Shown: positions 7,386-15,402 of the stretch, piece by piece
Position numbering within the stretch: the first letter of the stretch is position 1
Layout of the letters: each line of letters starts with the position of its first letter
DNA from: an uncultured Pelagibacteraceae bacterium
GTDB taxonomy: Bacteria > Pseudomonadota > Alphaproteobacteria > Pelagibacterales > Pelagibacteraceae
NCBI GenBank assembly: GCA_902634935.1
Contig: CACPMF010000010.1
Location: 1-37,451, forward strand
DNA: 37,451 nucleotides
Reading direction: 5' to 3'
Translations under genes and position numbers: made by a program
The notes under the pieces: model-generated
Seen by the model: only the letters and a program-made list of their open reading frames with translations
Told to the model about the DNA's origin: nothing
Database searches by the model: none

Positions 7386-8723
7386 ATGCTTGCTGAATAT
7401 TTAAGTTACGAATTTATCGCATTATTTATGTTCATAACAATGTTGGTTATGATGTTTACAGGTCAAAGAGTTTTTGGTGCTATTGGTTTTGTTGCTGCTG
7501 CTTCAGCATTATTGATTTGGGGTGAGGGCTCTATGGAGATGCCATACACAGCAACATGGAAACTTTTTAAGTGGTATCCCATGCTTACCCTGCCTTTATT
7601 TATTTATATGGGTTTTATGATTTCAGAGTCAGGAATTGCTAATGACCTATATAAAATGTTTCATGTTTTATTTGGAGGAGTTAAAGGTGGTTTAGCTATA
7701 GGTACAATGTTTATGATGGTAGCAATCTCAGCAATGAATGGATTAAGTGTTGCTGGTATGGCTATTGGAGCAACAATTGCTTTACCTGAAATGCTAAGAA
7801 GAAACTATGACAAACGTATGATAACAGGAGTTGTTCAGGCTGGTAGTTCGCTTGGAATTTTGATACCGCCAAGTGTTGTTATGGTTTTATATGGTATGAT
7901 TGCCAGACAACCAGTCAGCAAGTTATGGATGGCAGGAATACTTCCAGGTTTATTGATGGCTTTCCTATTTTTAATTTATATTTATGTAAGATGTAAATTA
8001 CAGCCAGAACTTGGTCCCCCTCTAAAAAAAGAAGAGAGGAGTGTTAGTACTTTAGAAAAGATAAGACTGTTGAAGGCTGGAATAATTCCTTTCTTAATTT
8101 TTTTCTTCATGACAGGATTATTTTTAATGGGAATTGCAAGTCTCGTAGAATGTTCAGCAGTAGGTGCCTTTTTAGCGACATTAGCAGCTATATATAAAAA
8201 AAGATTTAATAGAGTAGTTTTAGATAATACTCTTAAAAAGACATTGGGTGTTTCATGCATGTTTATGTGGATTATTTTGGCTGCTTTAACTTTTGGAGCT
8301 GTATTCGATGGTTTGGGAGCAGGGCGAGCTATTGAAACTTTGTTTATAGAAAAGTGGAATTTAACACCTTGGGGAGTTTTAATAATGATGCAGCTATCAT
8401 ATATTTTAATGGGGATGTTTTTAGATGATACTGCTATGCTAGTAATTGTTGCACCATTATATGTTCCTTTAATAATTTCGTTGGGGTTTGATCCAATCTG
8501 GTACGGAGTTCTTTATACAATTACATGTCAAATTGCTTACATGACACCACCATTTGGATATAATTTATTTTTAATGAGAGCAATGGCTCCAAAAGAAATT
8601 ACCCTTAATGATATATATAGATCTATTATTCCTTTTGTTTTGATTATGGTTGTAGGCTTAGCTATAGTTATGGCTTTTCCAGAAATTGCAACATATTTAC
8701 CAGAAAAATATTTATCTAGATAA
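7386..8723 (+). CDS. dctM: TRAP transporter large membrane subunit (DctM type)
   Basis: 445 residues, highly hydrophobic, about a dozen membrane segments. Family motifs include A-G-S-S-L-G-I-L-I-P-P-S in the first half and the matching Q-I-A-Y-M-T-P-P-F-G-Y-N-L-F near the C-terminus, the two halves of the inverted-repeat core; M-F-L-D-D-T-A-M lies between. It forms the ion-coupled permease for the periplasmic binding protein encoded next. The order Q-M-P differs from the common P-Q-M. A 126-base leader separates it from the binding-protein gene. Confidence 0.94.
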   Translation: MLAEYLSYEFIALFMFITMLVMMFTGQRVFGAIGFVAAASALLIWGEGSMEMPYTATWKLFKWYPMLTLPLFIYMGFMISESGIANDLYKMFHVLFGGVKGGLAIGTMFMMVAISAMNGLSVAGMAIGATIALPEMLRRNYDKRMITGVVQAGSSLGILIPPSVVMVLYGMIARQPVSKLWMAGILPGLLMAFLFLIYIYVRCKLQPELGPPLKKEERSVSTLEKIRLLKAGIIPFLIFFFMTGLFLMGIASLVECSAVGAFLATLAAIYKKRFNRVVLDNTLKKTLGVSCMFMWIILAALTFGAVFDGLGAGRAIETLFIEKWNLTPWGVLIMMQLSYILMGMFLDDTAMLVIVAPLYVPLIISLGFDPIWYGVLYTITCQIAYMTPPFGYNLFLMRAMAPKEITLNDIYRSIIPFVLIMVVGLAIVMAFPEIATYLPEKYLSR

Positions 8724-8849
8724 TTCAACTTTAAGTTTAATTTATTTTTTTTTGTTGAAAATTTTCCTGAAATTTGAGGAAAAATAAAGTTCCATAAGAA
8801 TTTAATTTATAATAGAATTTTTAACAATTTATAAACGAGAGGAGACCAA
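8724..8849 (+). promoter_or_regulatory. Leader region of the TRAP binding-protein gene with inverted repeats
   Basis: This 126-base gap is long for this genome. It holds two inverted repeats: TTCAAC at 8724-8729 with GTTGAA at 8754-8759, and TTTTCCT at 8762-8768 with AGGAAAA at 8777-8783 (7-base stem, 8-base loop). Neither is followed by a T-run, so they are not clear terminators. They could stabilise or partly uncouple the dctP message, whose product is usually needed in excess. A strong ribosome-binding site closes the region. Function is inference. Confidence 0.4.
8837..8844 (+). promoter_or_regulatory. Strong ribosome-binding site deciding a GTG start
   Basis: GAGAGGAG lies five bases before GTG at 8850. 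Most genes in this window have no such purine-rich site, so it both supports the GTG start and suggests high translation of the periplasmic binding protein. Confidence 0.7.
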
Positions 8850-9926
8850 GTGAAAAAAGATAAAAAAATAACGACGAATAAAAGACGTTCGTTTATTAAA
8901 AAAGCGGGTTTACTAACGTTAGGTGCAGCAGGTGCAACTGCTATTAAAGCTCCATATGCTTACTCTGCATCGAATCCAATCAAATGGAGATTGCAGACAT
9001 ATTCTGGAGCTCCACTTGGTGCGCATGTTATTAAGCCTCAAATAGAAGCTTTTAATAAAGCTGCTTTTGGAGAAATGGAAATCGAGCTTTATTATGCAGA
9101 CCAATTAGTACCAACTGATGAATTATTCAGAGCAATGCAAGCAGGAACTATAGATGCCGTGCAAAGTGATGATGCAACGATGGGTTCGCCGGTTGATATT
9201 CAAGTATTTGGTGGCTATTTTCCATTTGCAACAAGATACAGTTTAGATGTTCCATCTTTATTTAAATATTATGGTTTAAACGAAATTTGGGATGAAGCTT
9301 ATAGTGAAGTCAAAGGAGTTCAATGGCTAAGTACAAGTGCATGGGATCCTTGTCATCTATTCACTGTAAATAAAAAAATAACTAAACTTTCAGACATGAA
9401 AGGGCTTCGTGTTTTTGGTGTTCCAACTGCAGGTAAGTTCTTAGCAAGATACGGGTTAATACCAGTTATTGTACCATGGGATGATGTAGAGGTTGCTATG
9501 CAAACTGGTGAATTAGACGGTGTTTGCTGGTGCGGATTTACAGAGGCCTATGAAGTAGGTTGGGCAGATATTTGCAAATATGCACTTACTAACTCAGTCA
9601 CAGGTGCATGGTTTGGATCTTATTTTGCCAACCAGAAAAGTTGGGATAAATTAAGTCCAAAACTTCAAGCTCTTTACAGAATGTCGATAAACGACTCTCA
9701 TTATTATAGACAAGTATGGTACTGGGGTGGAGAAGCTGATTTACGAGTTAATGGTAAAAAAATGGAGTTAACAAGTCTTCCAGCTAATGAGTGGAGTCAA
9801 GTTGTAAAAGACTCTGAACAATTCTGGGATGAGACTTCAAAGATCAGTCCAAGAGCTAAAAAAGTTGTTGATGCATTTAAGTTATATGCAGCAACAATGG
9901 AAAAAGCGGGCTATCCTTATAGATAA
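8850..9926 (+). CDS. dctP: TRAP transporter periplasmic substrate-binding protein (DctP type) with Tat signal
   Basis: 358 residues starting with GTG. The N-terminus carries a twin-arginine signal, R12-R13-S-F-I-K, followed by a hydrophobic stretch G-L-L-T-L-G-A-A-G-A and an A-Y-S-A cleavage region, so the protein is probably exported folded. The mature part has the DctP pattern: W-R-L-Q-T-Y, Q-A-G-T-I-D-A-V-Q, and L-S-D-M-K-G-L-R-V-F-G-V-P, whose R187 is the family arginine that binds the ligand carboxylate; G-V-C-W-C-G (W227) lines the pocket in relatives. The general look resembles the TakP/2-oxo-acid group, which binds carboxylates such as 2-oxo acids, but the substrate cannot be settled by reading. 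The gene is followed by a clear terminator. Confidence 0.92.
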   Translation: MKKDKKITTNKRRSFIKKAGLLTLGAAGATAIKAPYAYSASNPIKWRLQTYSGAPLGAHVIKPQIEAFNKAAFGEMEIELYYADQLVPTDELFRAMQAGTIDAVQSDDATMGSPVDIQVFGGYFPFATRYSLDVPSLFKYYGLNEIWDEAYSEVKGVQWLSTSAWDPCHLFTVNKKITKLSDMKGLRVFGVPTAGKFLARYGLIPVIVPWDDVEVAMQTGELDGVCWCGFTEAYEVGWADICKYALTNSVTGAWFGSYFANQKSWDKLSPKLQALYRMSINDSHYYRQVWYWGGEADLRVNGKKMELTSLPANEWSQVVKDSEQFWDETSKISPRAKKVVDAFKLYAATMEKAGYPYR

Positions 9927-9936
9927 TAATTTTATT

Positions 9937-9962
9937 TTAGGCGCCTTTAATCAGGCGCCTAA
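9937..9962. terminator. Hairpin terminator between convergent dctP and SDR genes
   Basis: Perfect 10-base stem TTAGGCGCCT / AGGCGCCTAA with a 6-base loop (TTAATC), the most GC-rich palindrome seen in the window, placed in the 42-base tail-to-tail gap. On the plus strand it is followed by TTTCATTT, a weak T-run. Being symmetric it probably serves both strands. Confidence 0.8.
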
Positions 9963-9968
9963 TTTCAT

Positions 9969-10724
9969 TTAAGGTTTTGACGTAATTCCACCGTCAACTG
10001 TAATTTCAGTTCCAGTAATATAATTAGCCTGATCACTTAATAAAAACATACATGTATTTGCTATATCAGTTGGCTTTCCAACTCTCTTTAAAGGTATAAA
10101 ATTTTCTAAATTTTTTTTGGCTTTAGGATTTTTTTTCCAACGTCTTTGCATACCAGTTTCTATAGGACCAGGTAAAATTATATTTGATCTAATATTTTTT
10201 GATGAAAATTGAATGGCTAAAGATTTTGATAATCTAATCATTGCAGCTTTTGAAGCACCATAAGCATCTTGTGGCTTATCATCCCCAGATAAAGCATCAA
10301 TAGAAGATATGTGAACCATAGAACCAAAATTATTTTTTTGCATTTTTGGAATTATAATTTTCGATAAAAACATCATTGATTTAAGATTAATTTGAAAAAC
10401 TTTATCCCAAGTTTCTGGCAATATATCAACAACAGATATATCTTTGTTAAACCATAAAACACCGGTTGTATTAATTAAGTAATCAATTGTTTTGTTGTAT
10501 TTATAAAAAAGATCTATTTGAGATTTTAATTGTTTAAGTTTGGTTACATCAACTTTTTTAAAAACACATTTTTTATTTTTGTTAAGAAAATCTTTTTCAG
10601 GCTTTTTTACATCTAACATTAAAACATTAATGTTGTTTTGAGATAACATTTTTGAAATCTCCAAACCCATTCCTCCACAAGCGCCAGCAACAACTGCAGA
10701 TTTACCTTTGTAATTTAATTTCAC
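9969..10724 (-). CDS. Short-chain dehydrogenase/reductase (classical SDR)
   Basis: 251 residues, classical SDR. The cofactor loop is G14-A-C-G-G-M-G20, the second strand ends in L-D-V-K-K (an acidic residue favouring NAD), N-T-T-G-V-L follows (in place of the usual N-N-A-G), then the catalytic serines in H-I-S-S-I-D and the Y155-x-x-x-K159 pair in Y-G-A-S-K. The C-terminus has the usual Y-I-T-G-T-E-I-T-V-D-G-G. Starts with GTG, directly abutting the stop of the aldehyde dehydrogenase gene, so both are surely co-expressed. Substrate unknown; an alcohol or hydroxy-acid step next to the aldehyde dehydrogenase is likely. Confidence 0.88.
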   Translation of the reverse strand: MKLNYKGKSAVVAGACGGMGLEISKMLSQNNINVLMLDVKKPEKDFLNKNKKCVFKKVDVTKLKQLKSQIDLFYKYNKTIDYLINTTGVLWFNKDISVVDILPETWDKVFQINLKSMMFLSKIIIPKMQKNNFGSMVHISSIDALSGDDKPQDAYGASKAAMIRLSKSLAIQFSSKNIRSNIILPGPIETGMQRRWKKNPKAKKNLENFIPLKRVGKPTDIANTCMFLLSDQANYITGTEITVDGGITSKP

Positions 10725-12101
10725 TTATTGCCCTTTTCTCAAATGAAAGCTTTTAGGTGCTGTTAATTTTTCGTAAGCAATTTCAGATAATGAGCACCCT
10801 TTTCCAGTCTCTTTTACACCAGTCCATGATAATGCAGGATCAAGGTAATCACATCTATTCATAAAAAAAGTACCGGTTTGTACTTGATTTCCTATTTTTT
10901 CTGCAACTTCAACATCCTTAGTCCAAATAGATGCAGTTAAACCATATGGACTATCGTTCATAAGTTTTACAGCTTCATTTTCATCAGAGACTTTCATAAT
11001 TCCTACACAAGGTCCAAAAGTCTCCTCTGTCATAAAATCCATTTCATGACTAACGTTAGTTAAAACTTGAGGAACCAAATAGTTTTTATGCTCTTTTGGA
11101 AAATGAAATTTATTTTCATCAATCATTTTTTTTGCACCTTTATCAAGAGCTTTATTCATTTGATTAATTATAAATTCTGCTGCTGAAAGTTTGACAACAG
11201 GACCTAGGTTATTTTCTTGTTCTAAAGGATTTCCAAGTTTGTAGTTATAAGTTTTTGAAATAAATAATTCTAAGAAACTGTTATAAATCTTTTCATCAAC
11301 ATAAATTCTTTCAATTCCGCAACAAGATTGACCTGAATTAAAAAAAGAACCATCTACTAAATTATCAACTGTTTTTTCTAAGTCACAATCATATCTTGCA
11401 TAAGCTGGATCTTTGCCTCCAAGTTCAAGAGCCATATCTATAAATTTTTCATGAGTAGCTCTTTGAACATCATATCCTGCTTTTACTGAACCTGTAAAAG
11501 ATACAAAATTTACTCTTTTGTCAGATACAATTTTTAGACCATCGCTATGATTTAAATGTAGAAAATGAAAAACATCTTTTGGCAAAATTTTTTTTGCAGA
11601 TTGATAAAGTTGTTCAGCACATAAGGGAGTTTGAGCAGAATGCTTTAAGATCACTGTGTTTCCTGCTGCCATTGCTGGAATAATAGAGTTAACAGCTGTT
11701 AGGTAAGGGTAGTTCCATGGTGCAATAACAAAAACTACTCCAAGAGGTCTTCTTCTGATAAAATTTTTAAAATTTTTGTCTGTTGATACATCAATATCTG
11801 CTAATTTTTTTTCAGCTATAGAAAGCATATAGTCAGCTCTTTCCTTAAATCCTTTTAGTTCACTAGCTGCCTGATTTATAGGTCTTCCAATTTGCCTACA
11901 TAATTCTTCTGAAATAATTTTATCACGAGATAGAAAATCATCTACAAACTTAGTTAATAGATCAACTCTTTCTTTTACACTCAAATTTGACCATCCAATT
12001 TGAGCGATAGTTGATTTATTAATTGTATCCTCAATTTTATCTGAGTTGTATTCTCTTTCTATGTAAACTGTATTATCGATTGGAGTAATTGTCTGTTGCA
12101 T
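10725..12101 (-). CDS. NAD(P)-dependent aldehyde dehydrogenase
   Basis: 458 residues, ALDH superfamily. Visible parts in order: I-A-P-W-N-Y-P-Y (cofactor-binding strand), G-N-T-V-I-L-K-H-S, F-T-G-S-V-K-A-G, the general-base glutamate in L-E-L-G-G-K-D-P, the nucleophile C260 in G-Q-S-C-C-G (a second cysteine follows at 261), and E-E-T-F-G-P in the C-terminal part. The family oxidises aldehydes to acids or acyl derivatives; specificity is not evident. It is the first gene of the leftward pair with the SDR and is divergent from the iron-type alcohol dehydrogenase across a 69-base gap, which suggests that alcohol to aldehyde to acid is one route controlled from the shared region. Confidence 0.92.
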   Translation of the reverse strand: MQQTITPIDNTVYIEREYNSDKIEDTINKSTIAQIGWSNLSVKERVDLLTKFVDDFLSRDKIISEELCRQIGRPINQAASELKGFKERADYMLSIAEKKLADIDVSTDKNFKNFIRRRPLGVVFVIAPWNYPYLTAVNSIIPAMAAGNTVILKHSAQTPLCAEQLYQSAKKILPKDVFHFLHLNHSDGLKIVSDKRVNFVSFTGSVKAGYDVQRATHEKFIDMALELGGKDPAYARYDCDLEKTVDNLVDGSFFNSGQSCCGIERIYVDEKIYNSFLELFISKTYNYKLGNPLEQENNLGPVVKLSAAEFIINQMNKALDKGAKKMIDENKFHFPKEHKNYLVPQVLTNVSHEMDFMTEETFGPCVGIMKVSDENEAVKLMNDSPYGLTASIWTKDVEVAEKIGNQVQTGTFFMNRCDYLDPALSWTGVKETGKGCSLSEIAYEKLTAPKSFHLRKGQ

Positions 12102-12108
12102 AAAAGAC

Positions 12109-12138
12109 TTGATTAATTTTTTAATTTAAAGTGATATA
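12109..12138 (+). promoter_or_regulatory. Candidate promoter for the alcohol dehydrogenase gene
   Basis: In the 69-base divergent gap, TTGATT at 12109-12114 and GATATA at 12133-12138 are 18 bases apart. Both match consensus only partly, and the surrounding DNA is nearly all A and T, so the assignment is tentative. Confidence 0.3.
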
Positions 12139-12170
12139 TAGCATTAAATCATTAAACACTAAATATAAAC

Positions 12171-13334
12171 ATGCAAAAATATAATTGGAATTACCCAACC
12201 ACAATGTGGGTTGGACAAAACAGAGTTAAAGACCTAAGTAATGCTTGTAAAAATTTAAATATTAAAAAACCTTTGTTAGTTACCGACCAAGGTCTAGCTA
12301 GATCAGAAATCATTTTAAGCGCACTAAATGATTTAAATGACGAAGGAATTTCAGTTCAACTCTATTCTAATGTTGTTGGAAATCCGACAGGCACAAATGT
12401 AAACGAAGGTGTTGATCATTATAAAAAAAATAATTGTGATGGTGTTATTGCATTTGGTGGAGGCAGTGGATTAGATGTTGGAAAAGCAATAGCATTTATG
12501 TCAGGACAAAATCTGCCTTTATGGGATTTTGAAGATGTAGGAGATAATTGGAAAAGAGCAAATAGTGCAAAAATAGCTCCTATTATAGCAGTTCCCACTA
12601 CAGCAGGAACAGGATCAGAAACCGGGAGAGCATCAGTAATATTAAATGAGGAAAGTGGAGTTAAAAAAATAATTTTTCATCCAAAATTTCTGCCATCCAT
12701 AGTAATTTTGGATCCTTGTTTAACGGTTGGTCTTCCATCAAAAATTACTGCTGCAACAGGAATGGATGCTTTAGCACATAATCTTGAAGCATTTTGTGCA
12801 CCAGGATTTCATCCTATGGCAGATGGAATTGCTCTTGAAGGTATGAGATTGATAAATAAATGGCTTTTAATTGCTGTCAATGATGGGAAAAATTTAGATG
12901 CAAGAATGAATATGCTTACAGCAGCAAGTATGGGATCTACAGCTTTTCAAAAAGGCTTAGGAGCAATTCACTCATTAAGTCATCCTGTAAATGCTCTAAA
13001 TAATGTTCATCATGGATTATCAAATGCTATTTTTATGCCTTATGTATTATCTTTTAACAAAGATGTAATTGAAGAAAAAATAATTAAAATTTGTGAATAT
13101 TTAGAATTAAAAGAAATATCTTTCAACGGATTTATTGATTGGACACTTAAGCTTAGAAAAGATCTTGATATACCTCATAAGCTCTCAGAAGTTATTGAGA
13201 AAAAAGATTTTGATATTAATCGACTTTCTAAGATGGCATTAGAAGATCCATCTACTGGAGGAAATCCTAAGAAACTGACAGTTGAAGATATGAAAATAAT
13301 GTATGAACACAGCATGTCAGGCAATTTATTTTAA
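12171..13334 (+). CDS. Iron-containing (group III) alcohol dehydrogenase
   Basis: 387 residues, as usual for the family. The NAD-binding region shows G-G-G-S-G-L-D-V-G-K, and P-T-T-A-G-T-G-S-E follows. The four metal ligands expected from FucO-type enzymes are in place: D199 and H203 (M-D-A-L-A-H-N), H267 (G-A-I-H-S) and H281 (V-H-H-G-L). It reversibly oxidises primary alcohols to aldehydes; relatives act on methanol, ethanol, 1,2-diols or gamma-glutamylated amino alcohols. The neighbours (aldehyde dehydrogenase across the divergent gap, glutamine amidotransferase 8 bases downstream) suggest the last of these as one option, the simple alcohols as another. SAR11 is known to oxidise methanol and other small alcohols with an enzyme of this class. 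Confidence 0.92.
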   Translation: MQKYNWNYPTTMWVGQNRVKDLSNACKNLNIKKPLLVTDQGLARSEIILSALNDLNDEGISVQLYSNVVGNPTGTNVNEGVDHYKKNNCDGVIAFGGGSGLDVGKAIAFMSGQNLPLWDFEDVGDNWKRANSAKIAPIIAVPTTAGTGSETGRASVILNEESGVKKIIFHPKFLPSIVILDPCLTVGLPSKITAATGMDALAHNLEAFCAPGFHPMADGIALEGMRLINKWLLIAVNDGKNLDARMNMLTAASMGSTAFQKGLGAIHSLSHPVNALNNVHHGLSNAIFMPYVLSFNKDVIEEKIIKICEYLELKEISFNGFIDWTLKLRKDLDIPHKLSEVIEKKDFDINRLSKMALEDPSTGGNPKKLTVEDMKIMYEHSMSGNLF

Positions 13335-13342
13335 TCACTAAA

Positions 13343-14137
13343 GTGAAAACTCTAAACATATTGATTGTTGAGGGAAATATAGAGGAAGATTCAAAAATTT
13401 TTATTAAAGCAGCTGGTAAAAAAGTATCAGAAAATTTAAAAGAATTGTTTTTAAATTTTGAACCATCCACGAATGTAGAAATAATTCATCCAGGTAATTT
13501 AGATGAAAACTCTAGAGCATTAGATAAAATTAAAACATATGATGGTATTGCATTTACTGGGGGCGCAATGAGATTAAACGATATGTCGGATGAGATTAAA
13601 AAACATATTAGTTTTGCAAAGAACTGTTTAGAAAATGGTAAGAAAATTCTGGCCATTTGTTGGGGATTGCAAGTTTGTTCATTTGCAGTTGGTGGAAAAG
13701 TAAATAAAGGAAAAAAAGGTGCTCACATGGGTATTGCCCAAAATATAAGAATAAACAACATAGGAATAAAACATCCGCTTTATCATAATAAAATTAATAA
13801 TTTTAACACACCTGCATTTAATTTTGATGAAGTAAGTGAGATACCAGAAAATTCAGAAATTTTAGCAAGCAATAATGTAAATGATGTTATGGGATTATCA
13901 ATTACATATAAAAATAGTACAGTATGGGGATTACAATATCATCCTGATTATAGATTTGATCAAACAATTAATTTGACAAAATTGAGAAAAGGAAAATTAA
14001 TAAGTAATAATTATTTTTCAAATGAAAATGATTTCACAAAACATATTTCTTTAATTCAAGAAGAAGAAAAAAAACTAAAATTTGAGAATAGAACTCAAGA
14101 AATTAAAAATTGGCTAAATTTTATTAAAGAAATATAA
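13343..14137 (+). CDS. Class I glutamine amidotransferase-like hydrolase
   Basis: 264 residues beginning with GTG. The fold is class I GATase: G-I-A-F-T-G-G-A near residue 75 (oxyanion region), the nucleophile C106 in A-I-C-W-G-L-Q, and H200 in Q-Y-H-P-D. The third triad residue, normally glutamate in H-P-E, is aspartate (D202). No synthetase domain is fused, so it is either a free-standing amidase or a hydrolase such as the gamma-glutamyl amide hydrolases. It follows the alcohol dehydrogenase by 8 bases, so both are co-transcribed. This pairing occurs in amine pathways in which an amine is first gamma-glutamylated and finally released by such a hydrolase; that is inference here, since no glutamylating enzyme lies in the window. 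Confidence 0.85.
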   Translation: MKTLNILIVEGNIEEDSKIFIKAAGKKVSENLKELFLNFEPSTNVEIIHPGNLDENSRALDKIKTYDGIAFTGGAMRLNDMSDEIKKHISFAKNCLENGKKILAICWGLQVCSFAVGGKVNKGKKGAHMGIAQNIRINNIGIKHPLYHNKINNFNTPAFNFDEVSEIPENSEILASNNVNDVMGLSITYKNSTVWGLQYHPDYRFDQTINLTKLRKGKLISNNYFSNENDFTKHISLIQEEEKKLKFENRTQEIKNWLNFIKEI

Positions 14138-14141
14138 ATTA

Positions 14142-14561
14142 TTAATTTAAATTTTTTTCTATTTTTCCATTCAATGACATAAGATTTAACTCTAATTTAA
14201 GTCTTGGATGTTTTCTCCTTAAATAAGATTTTATCTTTTCAAATGAATTTTCATGAATTTTCGTCTCATTTTGAAGATTAAATTCTTTTACCCCATTTAC
14301 AATTTTTGCTGCACCACAATCCATGTGATTAATGACTATTAATTTATTAATTTTATGAATTTTTATTGATGTATTTAAATTTTCCCAGAAAGTACTGTGC
14401 CATTTTTTAAACTTTGGAGCTGTCACTCCAACAGCAGCACCAGCTATTGTAAAAGCACTATATTTACCAGTTAATTTTCTTCTTTTTAAGTAATTTGAAA
14501 CTTTAGTTTGAAATCTTGGGTCCATGCAAGAAAGAACCATGGCTTTATATTTTTTTTTCAT
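14142..14561 (-). CDS. Minimal beta-carbonic anhydrase-like protein
   Basis: 139 residues, far shorter than the usual 190-220 of beta-carbonic anhydrases. It keeps the zinc and catalytic set: C12-x-D14-x-R16 in S-C-M-D-P-R and H79-x-x-C82 in N-H-M-D-C-G. The middle region with A-G-A-A-V-G-V replaces the usual R-N-A-G-N. The C-terminal third, which forms the helix-strand end in the family, is short. It may hydrate carbon dioxide or may be a zinc protein of other use. It lies 3 bases downstream of the PhyH-type gene, likely co-transcribed, and ends tail to tail 4 bases from the amidotransferase gene. Confidence 0.72.
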   Translation of the reverse strand: MKKKYKAMVLSCMDPRFQTKVSNYLKRRKLTGKYSAFTIAGAAVGVTAPKFKKWHSTFWENLNTSIKIHKINKLIVINHMDCGAAKIVNGVKEFNLQNETKIHENSFEKIKSYLRRKHPRLKLELNLMSLNGKIEKNLN

Positions 14562-14564
14562 AGT

Positions 14565-15392
14565 TTAATAATTTCCTTTTTGATTGGCCCCTTTATAAAA
14601 AATTTCTTGAAGATTATCGTTTTCTTGTTTTTTAGTTTTTATGTCATCTGCATCTAATAATGATTTTGGTCTTCCTATTTTTTTATGAAAATTAAATTTA
14701 TCTTTTCCTCTTGCAAGCTGAACACTATTTTTTCCAATTACTTGTTTTACATTACTTCCAATGTAACTTTGTATAACAAAACCTATCCTTCTATCATCGC
14801 TTTTGTTTAAACCTGAGCCATGCACTGTTTTAGGATGGTGTAGTGACATTTGTCCTGCTGACAGTATTAATGCCTTTGTTTCTTGTTCAGGAACATTGTC
14901 TACTGTTTGACCTCTAGTTAATAGATTTCCCTTATTAAATTTTTGATCATGATCTTTAAGGTTATCTTTATGAGATCCTGACCACATTCTCATACATCCA
15001 TTCTGTTCATTTGAGTCTGTTATCGCAACCCATGCAGTAACCCAATTATAAGGCTCTAATCCAATATATTTTGCATCCTGATGATAACTTACAAATCCCT
15101 TTTCTTTTGGATTTTTTATAAATAACGTTGTTCCACAAACAAGAATATCTTTACCAATTAAGGATTGTACTGCATCTAATATTTTTGAATTATGAGTTAC
15201 TTCATCAAGTAAAGGTGAGATAAGATGTGCATTGTATCTTCCTGCTTTTTCTAATTCTCCAGGCAATTTTTTTTCAATAGTTTCAATTTCATCTCTAATT
15301 TCTTTTGCTTTGTCTTTTGAAAAAATATCTATAGGTGAAATAAATCCCTCATCCTTGTATTGTTGAAGTTGATTTGAGGAAAGATAAGTCAT
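14565..15392 (-). CDS. Phytanoyl-CoA dioxygenase (PhyH) family non-heme iron oxygenase
   Basis: 275 residues from the ATG at 15392 (M-T-Y-L-S-S-N-Q-L). A longer in-frame start at 15443 would overlap the divergent MOSC gene and adds a non-homologous-looking hydrophobic tail, so I chose the shorter form. PhyH features: D-E-G-F near the start, Y-H-Q-D giving the H-x-D iron ligands, L-H-H-P-K-T-V-H-G-S-G containing the distal histidine, and a following R-R-I-G whose arginine binds 2-oxoglutarate. Members hydroxylate diverse substrates, including ectoine and phosphonates, using 2-oxoglutarate and oxygen; no specific substrate can be read. Followed by the carbonic-anhydrase-like gene after 3 bases. 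Confidence 0.85.
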   Translation of the reverse strand: MTYLSSNQLQQYKDEGFISPIDIFSKDKAKEIRDEIETIEKKLPGELEKAGRYNAHLISPLLDEVTHNSKILDAVQSLIGKDILVCGTTLFIKNPKEKGFVSYHQDAKYIGLEPYNWVTAWVAITDSNEQNGCMRMWSGSHKDNLKDHDQKFNKGNLLTRGQTVDNVPEQETKALILSAGQMSLHHPKTVHGSGLNKSDDRRIGFVIQSYIGSNVKQVIGKNSVQLARGKDKFNFHKKIGRPKSLLDADDIKTKKQENDNLQEIFYKGANQKGNY

Positions 15393-15402
15393 ACTATTTT
15401 GA

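Noticed and set aside
7982-8260. 92-residue reading frame on the minus strand inside dctM
   Set aside because: Shadow of the permease gene; no domain or start signal.
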